From Strigamia acuminata (taxonomy: Eukaryota > Arthropoda > Chilopoda > Geophilomorpha > Linotaeniidae): a DNA stretch of 64,000 nt. Below the pieces are notes generated by a model that saw only the letters and a program-made list of their open reading frames with translations, was not told the DNA's origin and searched no databases. Shown piece after piece: positions 1-14,500 of this stretch. How positions within the stretch are numbered: position 1 is the first letter of the stretch; each line of letters begins with the position of its first letter. The position numbers and the translations under genes were made by a program. The stretch covers positions 5,814,501-5,878,500 of the forward strand of contig OX442318.1 in NCBI GenBank assembly GCA_949358305.1, in the 5' to 3' direction.

Positions 1-3000
1 TCTCTTTTCAATGCACTCCAAACAAGCGCAATACAAATCATTTCTCACGCGAATTGGTAATAATTACTAATTAAATATTAAATATTAATATTTAATTTAA
101 AAAAAAATTATTTTTAGTTTTCCAAGGCATGTTACGCACTTGCTCGCACCCTGTGGCCGCGCTCGGGGACCCTTTTCTAGCGAAATCGGTTACGGAAGAG
201 ATAAAAGATGCGAGGAAATTGAGTATTAAAGATTACGTCGATTTGTGGAAGGATTTATTGAACGTTGTCAGCATTAAAGTGAGGAAAATGGGTTTTTAAA
301 TGAGAAAAAAATTGTTAAAAGTTGCGAATTTTAATAGGGATTCGCCAATAAGCCGTTAGCCGACAGGGAGAGTGTGGCGGAGTCGATTTACGACGAGATA
401 ATCGCGGCCATTTTTAATATTTGCAATAAACTCGACTTGCAGACTCGGAAAAGTGAGGATAAAACGTGGGACGACGTCGGCGACGTTTCGTTCGATCCGG
501 TCGCGGGGTTGGAGCCGGTTAACGTGAATGATTTCGAGATTTTAGTGAATTTAGTCGATATTTCTAATGATTTATTAGCGCACAATCATTGCAATTATTT
601 CGAGAAATGGGTTCATCAATTTTCGTCTCAAATTATTTCTTTTTGTACAAAGTAAACGATGAAATTTTTTTTTTTTTATTGTTGTAATTTTGATTTAAAT
701 AATTTATTTTGATTGTAGGTTTCCTTTAGTGAGTGCCTTCTATAAAATGATGGAGATTTGCTTCAAAATTTGCAACAAAATTAATTATTTCCGAGTGATT
801 GACGACTCTAGGGAGGTTGAGATGACCGTTTCGGTCGTAAAAGAGCAGAAGGAGAACTGCTGGCGGTTATTTTCTAAATTTATTCAACAGGTGCGTTGAA
901 ATTAGTCGGGGAAAAATAAAATATTATTGAATTTTATTTTGGAAAACGTGGGAAAAACGAAATATTATTTAATTTTGTTTCGGAAAACGTCGGAAAAACG
1001 AAATATTATTTAATTTTGTTTCGAAAACGTTGGAAAAACGAAATAATATTGAATTTTGTTTCGGAAAACCGAAATATTGAATTTTGTTTCGGAAAACCGA
1101 AATATTGAATTTTGTTTCGGAAAACCGAAATATTGAATTTTGTTTCGGAAAACCGAAATATTGAATTTTGTTTCGGAAAACCGAAATATTGAATTTTGTT
1201 TCGGAAAACCGAAATATTGAATTTTGTTTCGGAAAACCGAAATATTGAATTTTGTTTCGGAAAACCGAAATATTGAATTTTGTTTCGGAAAACGTCAGAA
1301 AAACGAAATATTATTGAGTTTTGCTTCGGAAAAACGAAATATTATTGAATTTTATTTCGGAATCCGTTGGAAAAACGAAATTTTATTAAATTTTATTTCG
1401 GAGAACGTTTGAAAACGAAATATTGAATTTTGTTTCGGAAAACCGAAATATTGAATTTTGTTTCGGAAAACCGAAATATTGAATTTTGTTTCGGAAAACC
1501 GAAATATTGAATTTTGTTTCGGAAAACCGAAATATTGAATTTTGTTTCGGAAAACCGAAATATTGAATTTTGTTTCGGAAAACGTCAGAAAAACGAAATA
1601 TTATTGAGTTTTGCTTCGGAAAAACGAAATATTATTGAATTTTGTTTCGGAATCCGTTGGAAAAACGAAATTTTATTAAATTTTATTTCGGAGAACGTTT
1701 GAAAACGAAATATTGAATTTTGTTTCGGAAAACGTCGGAAAAACGAAATATTATTAAAATTTTGTTTCGGGAAAGGTCGGAAAAACGAAATATTATTGAA
1801 TTTTGTTTCGGGAAAGGTCGGAAAAACGAAATATTATTGAATTTTGTTTCGAAAACATTTGAAAAACGAAATATTATTGAATTTTGTTTCGGAAAACGTC
1901 GGAAAAACGAAATATTATTAAATTTTGTTTCGGGAAAGGTCCGAAAAACGAAATATTATTGAATTTTGTTTCGGGAAAGGTCCGAAAAACGAAATATTAT
2001 TGAATTTTGTTTCGGAAAACGTCGGAAAAACGAAATATTATTAAATTTTGTTTCGGAAAACGTCGGAAAAACAAAATTTTATTAAATTTTGTTTCGGAAA
2101 ACGACGGAAAAACGAAATTTCATTAAAATTTTATCAAAATTTTTCATAGGTTGCGGTTCACACGCATCAATTCAAGGACGACTTGCTGGCGTCGTGTTTG
2201 CGGATGGTTTTGAGTCTACCGAAACAACTAGTCGGGGAGAATTTGACGGTTTTACTGACGTCCGTTCAAATGGCACTTCGGATCGGACTCAGTTATTTGC
2301 CACTCGCGATATCCGCGATCGGTGCGCTCGAAGTTTGGACGTCGTATCTAAAACCGGAGGAAATCGAGCCGCATTTGGGACAAATTGTGCCTTATTTGAA
2401 CGAGTATTTGATTAGTTCGACCGATTCGTTGTCGGACAACGTGACGATTCAAACCAGCAATTCAAAACGGGGAAAATCGAAAATAATTCTAAGAAATTAC
2501 AATAAGCAAAAGGCTCAAGTTGGATTTGACGACATTCGGCTTCGGATTTTGCTCATCTTGGGGAACATGGGCAGCAAAGCTATTTCTCACATGGTAGCGT
2601 CGTCGCCACGAGAAATTGCCAGTTTGGCGGTTGCCTGGGACGATAAGAAACATTTGGATTTCGCAATGCCGTTTGCGGACATGAAACCCATCATTTTTTT
2701 AGGTTTATTTCATTTATTTATTTAATTTTCTTTATAAATTTTTGTTTTTTTTAAATTTTTTATTTAATTTTTATTGCGATTTTGACACATTTCTTGCGAT
2801 TTTGACACTTTAGTTTTGCGTTTTTGACATTTTCCATTTATTTTTATTATTTTTTTAGCGATTTTGACACTTTTTTGCGATTTAGACACTTTTTTTGCGA
2901 TTTTGACACTTTTTTTTGCGATTTTGACACTTTTCTTGTGATTTTGACACTTTAGTTTTGCGATTTTGACATTTTCCATTTATTTTTATTAATTTTTTTG

Positions 3001-5591
3001 CGATTTTGACACTTTTTTTGCGATTTTGACACTTTTTTGCGATTTTGACACTTTTTTTGCGATTTTGACACTTTTTTTTTCGATTTTGACACTTTTCTTG
3101 CGATTCTGACACTTTTCTTGCGATTTTGACACTTTTTTTGCGATTTTAACACTTTCTTTTTGCGATTTTGACATTTTTTGACTGATTTACTCAATTTTTT
3201 CACGAGTTTGATATTTTTCTCTTTAATTCCAGATATTTTTCTACCCCGAGTGATCGATTTATCCAAAACAGCGAGCGATAGACAAACCAAAGTAGCAGCG
3301 TGTGAACTCCTACATTGCCTCGTCCTATTCATGATCGGCAGAGGAGCTCAGAAACCCGACACTTTCCAAGCGAAAGTACACAAAACATAAAAAAAAACCC
3401 ACCAAAAAAAACAAACTAATCAATCTATTCACAGTACCCAATGGACAAACTATACCAACGTGTGTTCCCCGCCATTTTATCCCTCGCTTGCGACCCCGAA
3501 CAGGTACAAACTCAGTCCCTAGACCTCCCAAACAACTCACCTGACATTCCTCATCCATTCAGGTCGCCAAACAGCTCTTTGAGCCCCTATCGTTGCAAAT
3601 CATTCATTGGTTCACCAACAGCCGCAAATACGAGAGCGTCGAAACCAAAGCTTTACTAGACGCGATTATGGTAACAAAATATAAAATGGAAATAAAATTG
3701 AGTCTAATTTTGTTTTTATTAATTTATTTCTTGAGGATTGCGTCGTGCATCCGTCCGATCCACGATTACGTGATTTCGGCGCACGATGTTTGAAGGAATT
3801 CTTTTCGTGGTCCATCAAACAGTCCGACTCGAAGGATCCGGTGAATATCGCGTCGGTTGTGAAGAGATTGTGCAGTTTATCGCTACATCCGAGTGTGTTT
3901 TGTCGCCTGGGAGCTGCGTTGGCTTTCAATAGTGTTTATACGATTTTAAGGTTTTGTTTTATGGGTAATTGCGGTTGGTTTCGAATGAAATTGTTAAATT
4001 TTTTTATTTTTTTTTTATTTTAGGGAAGATGAAACGTTGATTAGCGTTTTTATTGTGGATTTGCTTTACCATTTTGTCACTAGTTTAGCAATGGCGCACC
4101 ACGATGAGCAGAGTTTTGCTACGAGAAGTCGATGCGTCGATGCTCTCGATCACATTCAACGCATTATTTGTGTCAAAGCGGATTTGATGATCCGACGTGA
4201 TCCGATACGTCGTGTTCCGAAGTGCGCAAATTTAGAATTCGGATTTTGGGATTTTGGGATTTTGGGATTTTAGATTTTTTTATTTTTTTATTTCAATTTT
4301 TAAATTTTTAAATTTTTATATTTTTTAATTTTTTTGATTATTTAAGGGAAATTAATGGAGAAACATTAGATTGTATCGTCGCGTGGCTTCTCCAGCAATG
4401 CGCATCGCCCATGACTGACTGCAGACGAAAATGCATGAGATTGGTTTACGAATTCGTACCGAAATTACCGAAAATTTCGTCATGCAAATGTTATTTTGAC
4501 GATTTATTAGCCCGGAAAGGAGCGAATTTCATCGTGGAAACGTAAATTTATCAAATTTCGATTTAATTTTTTATCAAAATTTTAATTTTTGGCAGATTCG
4601 AGAAAAATCTTTTACCTCGGACGCAAATCCCCGACCCGAACGACGACAACTTCGTGCGAAAAATGACCGATTGGCACGATTCGTTCCTTGCGCCGTTGGA
4701 TTGCTACGTTTGGCTGTTCGGAGAGAAATTACTGAACCCGAGCGACATTTTCCCGGACCAAAACGAGTCGAATTTGAGGGAATCTCTCGCCATTTTCCTC
4801 GATCATTTCAACTCGCGTAACCCTAACCGAGCGGTTTCGTCAACCCCGAGAGAGATCGATTTGTTCGAGCAAACTAAATGCAGCGTCGTGATTCGTCTGA
4901 TGGATTTAATCGCCATTTTATTGGACGTTTGTTCGGACAAAATCGGACAAAATCTTCTCTCGTTTCTATTCGACAACACTTCGCTGTGGAATTTGTTTTC
5001 GCGCGTTATTGTCGACCCGAACTGCGTCGGGTTCAATTTGGCCGACTCTCAGGTGCTGATCGATTTGCCCAACGAGGTGAATTCGTGTTTCGGACGTTTC
5101 TTTTCGTTTATTTATTTATTTATTCTATTTTTTGGTTTATTTAAAACAGGTTGAACACTTTTTGCGCGTTACTAAACGTTATTTGCGCGCGGATTTGCTG
5201 CGAAGATGGGAATTGTCGCTTGACCAGCAGTTGGTGCAGTCGGATTGCGCCGTTTTGTTCGCTTCTTCGTTTCACTTGAACGAGGAAACTGTCAGTTTGC
5301 AAATGTCTTATTATTTGAGCGCCGTGCACTCGTTACATTCCAACGGATACCCAATTCATTTATCCGACGCGAGTATTCGTCAAAATGTCGATTTTACGTT
5401 GCTTAGCTGAGTTTTATTTGTTTTTGCAGAAATCTGAGTCGTCTTTGGGTATCGGCAAACAGTTTTTACACATCGTTTTCGAAAGTATCGTCGCTAATCA
5501 AGATGGCCGGCTTTCGTACGTGCAAATGGAGCCAAATGTTCATAATTTGGCCAATAAAATGCTGGAAATTGCACTTAAATTGAAAATTCAG
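1..5591 (+). CDS. PRKDC: PRKDC exons 1-14 of the window: N-terminal HEAT-repeat arm
   Basis: Exons: 1-56, 118-278, 338-651, 719-890, 2150-2702, 3233-3375, 3435-3503, 3563-3670, 3736-3950, 4024-4221, 4347-4541, 4596-5076, 5150-5368, 5430-5591. Diagnostic stretches are [16 protein letters not shown] at about 3270-3320 and [12 protein letters not shown] at about 3599-3634, near-identical to the vertebrate protein. This arm forms the helical-repeat solenoid that holds Ku and DNA. Exon 13 has two possible ends. A GC donor at 5369 gives a typical 61-nt intron and is preferred; a GT donor at about 5386 would give a 44-nt intron. Introns 4 and 5 contain minisatellites. Confidence 0.9.
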
Positions 5592-8500
5592 GTATATAAA
5601 ATGATTTTAATTCGGTTTTCATCGAGTTTTGTTTGATTTTATTTGATTTTTACTGATTATGGTTAATTTTGTTCAGTTTTTATTGATTTTTGTTGATTTT
5701 ATTCAGGTTTTGTTTTATTTTATTCAGTTTTTATTTACTTTAATTTGTCACGGCCCGGCATTAACGCGTAATGTAATCCTAACCAATTGTTGTGTTTGTA
5801 CGCGTTTTCCGTGTGTTCCTAACCATTGTTTTGTTTAAACTCCTAATAAATCCTTAAACCTAATATTTGAGTTTTCCTACCTTTTCACCTCATTTTGTAT
5901 TCATTTTCATCCCTTGACTCAGTCTGGAGTGGCTCAATTCAGCCACATCAGACCGGTCTAAGTTGTGTATTTCCTACTGTTACCCCTCCTGATTTCGTTT
6001 AGTTTATCCATCCTAATTTGAATGTTTGAGTTACTCACGCTTAGTCATCGTGATGATTATTCACGTACGCGTCTGATTGGCTCTCTCATTGGCTTTACCT
6101 CTAATTCTGTATTGGATCTGGCCCAAGTTCACTTCAGAGCTGTTTCAAGCCAGATTCGACCAGAAGGTACAAGACCATGAGCTTGGTAAGAGCCTTAACT
6201 GGCCGGAGCATTTGGCATCCTTTCTCCTGTGTTTGCTCACAGTATCGACTCCATGCCATTGATTTACGCATGTTGAGGATGTTCATTGTCAGATCGCGTG
6301 TTTAATTCCGCGTGTCATCTTCGAATTCCTTTCCTCTCGTTGACCTTTTGTTGTTATGTTTTATATGCCGCTGATACACGCCGAAGGATTAGAAATTGGA
6401 TTCAAGTTGGCCATGAGTTGTTATTTTGTCTTTTGTGCGCGGTTAGTGCGCGATTACTCGGTTTGGTCGCTCCGCCATTAGGGGCCCCAACCAAACTTAG
6501 TATAGGCCACGCTAGCGTTGTTAAGTCCGCGCGTGTGCATCATTCTCTTCCATTTTATAATTCCAACAGACCCGGCTTAAATTTGTATAATGATCGAGTA
6601 AGAGGACAAGCTTGCCGCCACCCTTCAGGCTGCTTGTCGTTGCCCGGGCTCTTATTCGAGACCAGGCTCTCCTAGAATCGTACTGGCGCGTCTTTCAAGC
6701 GCGGTTTAAAATATCCAAACAACCAGTTCATGATACGTGGTGCCGAAACCCGGGACCTGTTGGAATTTTTCAGTCTAACGCATATAAACTGTTGCTAGTT
6801 AAAGAGCATTCAGTGGCGTTTAATAAGAGACTATTTGCCGAGAGGAAGGTTTCGAAGTTACTAATATTCATAGTAATTGCGTGTTGTTTAAATACAACGC
6901 GTATCATTTGCAGTGAGCTGCTATTACCCTTATTATCTCGCGAACATGGCGAATAAGGAAGAAACTTCCGAGAAAAAGAGAGGGATGTTTGCAGACCTCA
7001 TTGATCGTTGGGATCCTGTGCGTTTACGCGAGGAGAGACAGCGACGTGAGGAAGCAGAGCGAATGCGCGGTCTAAGACCGGGCGCTCTTCGTGGAATGCT
7101 AGAGGAAATACCAACAGATTCCACTGACCAGCCTAGCTCTATGGAAAGAGATATAAACCCCACATTGGAGGGGCCGATAAGCGTGCATACTGTGACTCCG
7201 GCCAGCGTCATAGCTGAGTTAGAAGAACTAGCGCGTTTGCAAAACATTGCTTCGGCTCCAACAAGAAATGAATCAGAAGCGCCACTGGAGGTGCCTGGTT
7301 TGGGGGCTTATCTCCATGATATGGAGGTGGCAATTTCCGCGAGACTGGACCGGGCCATAAATGCACAATTGCATGGTTGGGCCGAGGATACGGTCGAGCG
7401 TGTAAGGAAAGTGGTGGAGGACTGTGCTGCTCGACAATCGCCGTTGACGGCTGGAATTCCATTAATTCCGCCGCCACAGGAACCTCATATCCTCCTGGGC
7501 GTGTCGGGGCGGACGGTTCCCCAAATTATACCTCGCTCCACTGGAGACGCGTCTATAATCCTAACGCCAAGTGAGATAATATTGGGTGGGGCCCGTGCAG
7601 CACCCAGTGTGCAGGGGAGAATCCATGTGCAGTCTCGTGAAGTGGATCCAGCCGTTATCCAAATTAATAGCGAAATAATGCGATCAATAATTCGCAGTAA
7701 GGCATCGGTAGTGGGTGCACTGCCATCCATACCGTTGAGCCAGCTGGAAAGAGAGAGAAATTCTCAAAGTGGGCAGCGGCCAAGGCCTAATGTTCCGCTT
7801 CAAACTGGTGCTGTTTCACAAATACCTGTATTTCAACAGACAGGGCAATTACCGCAACAGCAATGGCGGCAGCAACCACAACAGTTTGCTCGGACTTCCG
7901 GTATGAGGATGGGGAAGTTACCGGAGTTCGATGTGAGCAAGGGCGCCTATAACGCAGTGGATTTGTTTCTCACTCAACTGCGAGCCCATTTCTTTACTTC
8001 GGGAATGGCGGAGTCGGTGTATCTTGAGTATTATGTGCCTCAAGCTTTAAAAGGCGAGGCTCTGGACTGGTACATTGATTTGCTTCCGAAGCCTGAGTTT
8101 TGGGATGAGTTCGCGCATTTGTTTAAAGACGCGTTCTCTCTTACCGTCGCTGAAGCTACTGTCAATTTGGCGGAGAAGCGACAGGCGATGGGGGAGCCAA
8201 CTGCGAAATTCTTGCGCGAGACGAACCGCTTCCTACAGAAAACAGGGATAGTAGGGGACAGCCAGAAATGGGATATAGCCCAGAGACGACTGCAACCTGA
8301 CGTTGCGGAAGTCATGCGTCAAATGGGCGTGCTAACCTTGTCGCAAGCCATTGTTAGGGGACAGCAAGCAGATAGCGAGCTGCAACTACGATCTCTCCAT
8401 AAAAGAGATTTCGACCTGCACGGGGTTAAGCGAGGCCAAATGCCGGTTCCCCAGCATGCAGCTCAGACTAAGCAAGAAGCCGCCGTGAAGAAACCGGTTG

Positions 8501-11500
8501 AGATGGTTAAGAACTCGACTCGACATTTTTTCACGCGCAATAAGGTTGCGGCCGTGATGGAAGTCTTGGGTGAATTAGAGGAAGGTGGCATGTTTGATGA
8601 TGACAATCAAAGCGTAATGGCGCAGACAGTCCGTAGTATTATGGCTGCAAAATCTGCGCCTCCTGTTGAGATTAAGCCACCGGTAGAGACTGGAGAACCT
8701 CATGTCTGCAGTCAAAACTACTCTTTTGCTCTGGACTCCGGCCCGCCGAAAGACATTAAATTGCCACCCGGAGCGGAGTGGGCTAAAAACAGGCGTGAAC
8801 GCTGGTATATGCGCGACATTAAATTGAACGCTCCATTATGCCCGCACTGTTATAAACCCTGGGTCGTTCCGGGAAACGACAGAGGGCCCCCACTGAAGTC
8901 CGACGCCAAAGTGGTGGACCCAAAGAAGAAGTAGGTTTAACACCTAAAGCTGTGTCGGAACCACCGGAAGTGAAGCGCGTGTTGCCACCAAAATCTGTGT
9001 TGACCGCGCCTAATACTGACCCAATACTTCCGAAGTTGACTTCATTCGTGATGATTTCTCCTAAAGAGAAAGATGTGTCCGAGGAGCCAAAAATTGAAAT
9101 CGGGATTGGAGAAAGAGTACGACGTGATTCCCAATATGTGAAGATCGTCTGGAATGACATCCAATTTATTGCGCAATTTGACTCTGGTGCTCAGACCTGC
9201 ATCATGGCGCAAGATCTGTATGAGAAGCTGCATGAGAAGATGGGGGTGGAAATGGTTGTGCTGCACGAGACCATTCGCGTTGCCAATAATCAATTAGTTG
9301 AGGTTTTAGGTAGCGTAGAAATAACCGTGCGTGCACCTCAAACTCTGATCTCTTTTGTGTGCTTGGTGATAGAGGACTCATCAGCGGACTTGCTGCTCGG
9401 ACGAGATTTCTGTCGAGCGGTTGGGTTATGTACAGACCATGGACTTAATTGCTGGTTCATAAGAGGTTCGGAGGAACGGCGTAGTTTCATGACTATGAGA
9501 CAGGCGCTGGCCTCCGACCCAGTACTTTTGTTGCCACTAATCCCCGCCGCCCCTAAGATGGCAGTTCCTGCCCCGATTAGTGATGTAAATTGTGTTTTGT
9601 TGAATCATCGCACATTGCCCGCCGAAACTTTTGAGTTACCGCATGACGATGCGCCATTCAGAGTTAAGGTGGTGGTTTCGCGTAAGACCGCGGAAAATAG
9701 GAGTTGGACATTTCTTTGGTCACCTCCGCGACGCGAAAAGTCGCGCAGAACTAAATTCCGCGATACGACACGTGTCTACCGGAGGCCCATGTGTTTTAGC
9801 CAGCTCCGACGTTCTAAACGGGTGCGCAGGGCTCGGAAGAGATTGTCGCAGTCTGCGGAGTCGTCAGTTCCGTCAGTTCCTCCCGATTCAGTTATTTCGG
9901 ATGTGGAAGGGAAAGTTGGTTCCACTGGTGGACAGTTTTCTCCTACGACCAATTTTGTTGAATATCTGCCTTGTCCCGATCCGACAAAGTTGGACTGGAT
10001 TTATGGGCAGTTATCAAATCAACTATCACCAAAACGCATCACTCATTTGATTGACGCGTTAAAACCCGTTTCGAACATCTTCAGAGAAGAAGTGGGGTTG
10101 TGCAATAACACTCTTTTTGAGGTTGATCTTAAACCTGACTTTAGGCCAATACACGTGCCTGTTAGGCCGGTAAACCCTGCTAAAAAAGCTATCATTGATC
10201 AATACATCGATCAAAAGCTGGCGCAGGGTATTATTCGTCGCTCGAAGAGTGATTGTGCCGTGGCCCCTGTTGTCGTGCCCAAGAAAGATGGCAGATGGAG
10301 GTGCGCCATGGACTTTCGCCCTATCAATGCGCAAACGATGCCTGACGTGTATCCCCTCCCAGATATTGATAACATCTTTTCATATTTGGGCGGGGCTAAG
10401 TGGTTTTCCATAATAGATGGACGTGAAGCGTTTCATCAGATCGGCGTTAGGCCGGGAGATGAACGTTTTCTCGCTTTTATCACGCATCGCGGACTCTACG
10501 AGTATGTCCGCATGCCTTTTGGACCAATAAATGGCCCCGCAACACTGCAACGCGCTATGAATCTTACGCTTGCGGAATTTCTTTACAAATGCGTCTTTGT
10601 TTACATCGACGACATTATTGTCTTTAGTAAGACATTTGAAGAACATGTAGAACATCTGAAGCAAGTTTTGACACTTCTTGACGCGGCAGGATTCACGATG
10701 AATGCCGGCAAGACAGAGTTGTGTAAGCGTAGCCTTGAAGTGTTGGGCCATATTGTTGTGACGGTTTACAATGGCTATAAATGCCTATTTTCTTAGAAAG
10801 AAGCGCTGTCGCGCCATTATCATGATATCTCGAAGATATTCTGTGTAAAACTGGTATAATTCCTAAATAAAGATATTTGGGATGTTTCAAATACAAAGAT
10901 GTTCGTTTATTATTAATGAACACTCATTTCTACATGATATAGATATATCACGGCCGAATTACGAAGAGTCGTCTGCTAAAACCCGCATTTGTCAATGCTC
11001 CATATTGCCACTAGATGGCGCGATCGCAATTAGCGGTAAATTCGAATACGAACTTGAAAACCTCATGATTAAATATAAACGTATATTTAATCAAGTGAAT
11101 AAATTGTGTTAAATATTAATATAAATATATATTAAATATCTGACATTGTTAAATACAATGTAACTTCCATTTCTGCGGGACAGAATGTTTAGCGATCAAT
11201 CGGTCAACCGATCAATCTGATTGGTGGAACCCATTTCCGGTCCTGGGTATCCAGTTCCGGTTGTTACAAGGATTAGCATAATTTGCATAAATGCTCCTCC
11301 GTATCCACTTCCGGTGATACGGGATTGGAGGAATTCATGGAACCAATGTTCCAATTGGATAGTTGGATTAATCCTTAATCCAGTCAGGTTATATAAACCC
11401 AAACAACCAGCCATTCAGCGGCTCTGTTTGATTATTTCTGTTTGGTATTATTACTTAAGAAATATGATTCGTTGTCCATTAAAAAACCTTTTGGTTCTTT

Positions 11501-14500
11501 GTTGATTTATTCACAAAGAACCGCGGCATGATTCTACCGAATCATGCAACCACCGGCAATTGAAGCCGACGTATTGGATTGTTATGTTGCATACATGTTT
11601 CAAGTTACGGTCTCGCCGAGGAGAACCTGCCTTCTGTGCAATTCAGTATCCTCCGGGCAGGATTAAGTGGTCATTTTCGGTATGAACGCATCTCGTAACC
11701 GCAAGTAAGCACCGGAACTGTTGAGAGTTGGTTTCCTTCACCTGTTGGTGCAAAAGCAGTCTGTTTCACAGTAACCACGAGTAGCACCAAGTGTTTGGCA
11801 AGCTGATTCTCATGGTATTTGGTGCCAAAGCAGTCGTTTTGTTATTAGTACCGCGAAGGGCTAAACTGCTGTGCGGAGCCGCGAGCTATCGACTCCTGTG
11901 TACGTGATACCGTCAATCGCTAGACGAACGACCGTGTTGCGGCGCAGGGGACGCTTGATACCGTTCTGCATGGCAAGGCGTTTTCTATCGATGGCAATTG
12001 TGTGTTGCGACGGGAAGTCTAACATTTATCCTTTACGTTTATAACAGAACAATATTAACTTGGCCACAAGTTAATTAATCAAAGTCAGGAAGACTTAAAA
12101 AACAAGAATACATTGAACTCAATGTGACAAATAAGTTGACGACAACTTATCGATGAAATATCCAGTAGAAAAACTCACAACACTTATGAATTAAATATAA
12201 TTCATAATTGGAATATTGATAAGTAAATGAATACATTTACTTACACCAATATCCTCCCAAAGTTGTGGCGGTGCAGACAAAGTCAACCGCAATGCTCAGA
12301 TCATTCGATTTATCGACGTGCGATAATATTACACAGCGAACCAAGGAACCAGCGAAGCCGTATCGGACTCCAGGACACAGCCATCCGGCTTAGATGACAT
12401 CTATAATCAGGTCGAGCGATGGGGAAACCGCTCCCATCTCCCAGACCCGTAATGATATTATTTTAGGGCCAGTTGGCCAATTCTTTGTATAGTTTAATAG
12501 TTGATTTAACTTGCCAAATGTCGGCATTAGTCCTATGTATAATTTAGCTCATTTCATATTGTTTGCCAACAATAAACTGTCTTGTATTTATCTCGTATTG
12601 TATTCACTGTTTATTTATTGCGATCTCTTCCCGGTACCATTGTTAAATGGGAGTTGTGGTCGTCACCGTCACACGTGGAGGTCCCACCGAGATTAGGTTG
12701 CAATTAATTCGATTGAATTGTAAAAGTGAATTTTTTTGAGATAAATAAGGCTAAAAAATTTGTAAATAAATTTTACAAATTGCAGTTTTAGAAAGTACAT
12801 TCTGTTTTCTCGAAGAAAATGAATAATACAATTCTGGACGAAGGAATTGCAACCAGGAATTCTAAATCTATCACACGATGGTTGAGATAGATTTAATCGA
12901 AGTATTTAAAAACTAAAAGCTTCGGAGAATTTGATGGATATAAAACACAGAATAGTTATATTTTGATATTTACTTTATTTTTCCGTGAAAAAGTAAAAGT
13001 AAGACAAGTTTAAACATGTTTAACGAATCGCAAGACAAAGAAAACTTGCAAAATATGGAACTTCAAAGTAAAATCCAGTATTAAGGAGAAGATATAATAA
13101 TTGGAAACAATTGACAAAGGTTGAAAGTGAATTTATTTTATTTTTATGAAATATATAATTTTGGGAATATTTACAAATAATCTCTCGAAGGAATTTTATT
13201 TTATCGGTAAAGACTAAAAGTCGAAAAGAACGGACTTAGTAGAGAACTGATGACGAAAATGATACGTTCGTTATACAATCAGTTGATAACGAACCAGCCA
13301 ATCAGGAACTAGGTGATCTAAGGATCCCCAGCCCCTTGCTATTAAAGGAGAGCCAGATCAGATTGAGATCATTCGCTTCCAGACCAGACCAGCAGACGTG
13401 TTTCAGTAACCATCCTGACTGCGCCATCCGATTCTAGTTACGATTCGAAGTTTTCCACCGCTAAAATAGTAAAAAAGACCGATTCAATTATATTTTTATA
13501 AAATGGATCCAAACAATCTTCCTAACGAAGAAAAAGTGGCTGAAGAAAAGGCCGTAGAAGAAATAGTTAGCTTGGATTCAAGTTATGTAAAACTTTGTGA
13601 CCAAACGGAAATGATTCCCGATGAACTCACACAGTTTTGTACGCATTACGAACTAGATAGAACTCAGTTCAAAACCATAATCGAAGCTTCTGAATTTGTG
13701 ACGAAGCGGGCGTTACGTAACATACGCATTAATCCAACTCCGGAAAAACGAGCAGAACTTTCGAAGGAGAGTTCGGCGAACCATAATTCTGGAAAGGACC
13801 CAATCCCGTCGCCAAGAGATCTGTCTGAAGAAAACCGATCACGATCTAAAACTCCACAACGTAAGTTGGGGGATCAAGCAAGAATTAAAACTCCGTCGGT
13901 TCGTAACCAAGATATTCGAGAATTATTTCGAACATCAAGCAAGGAATCGCTTGATCAGTCCAGTTTAGGAAATAGAACTCCTCACTCCCGCAACGCCAGT
14001 TACCACAATACTCCAAGTATTTCGGAGGTAGGAGGATCCAATTTTTCAACTTTTCAACCTGAAAATGCTAAAAAGCAACCCAATCCACATATTTATACGG
14101 AGAATGGGACGAGACATTTTGCCAAACAAACCCCTAGAGGGCGAGGCAATAAATCCGCCATTCGACGGAAATTATCTCCACTACCATCTCCAGTCTTACC
14201 TCAAACTCGACAAGAACAATTGAGATTAGACGAAGTGGAAAAGGAACGAATTAGGCTGGAAGCAACTAATCAAAAACAGATTAACGACGAAAAGATTCGC
14301 CAAGATAAACTTGAAAAAGAAGTTGTCAATCAAAACGAAGTTCGTAAGTCGATAGACAAAAACGATAAAATTCTAATTGATCAATTACGGGCCCAATGGC
14401 GACAGGAACACGATGAAAAGTTCCAAAAGCAACAAGATCAATACAATAAGAAGTGGGCGGAAGTGAACAGAATTGAAGACAATCAACGCAAGCGGGAGAA

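Noticed and set aside
2882-3332. Lys/Gln/Ser-rich minus-strand frames near 2764-3332
   Set aside because: Read-through of the GCGATTTTGACAC repeat in PRKDC intron 5; not a gene.
6077-6675. Frames of 61 and 129 codons in the outer LTR (repeated at 29022-29620)
   Set aside because: Occur in both LTRs because the LTRs are identical; no domain, wrong place for an element gene.
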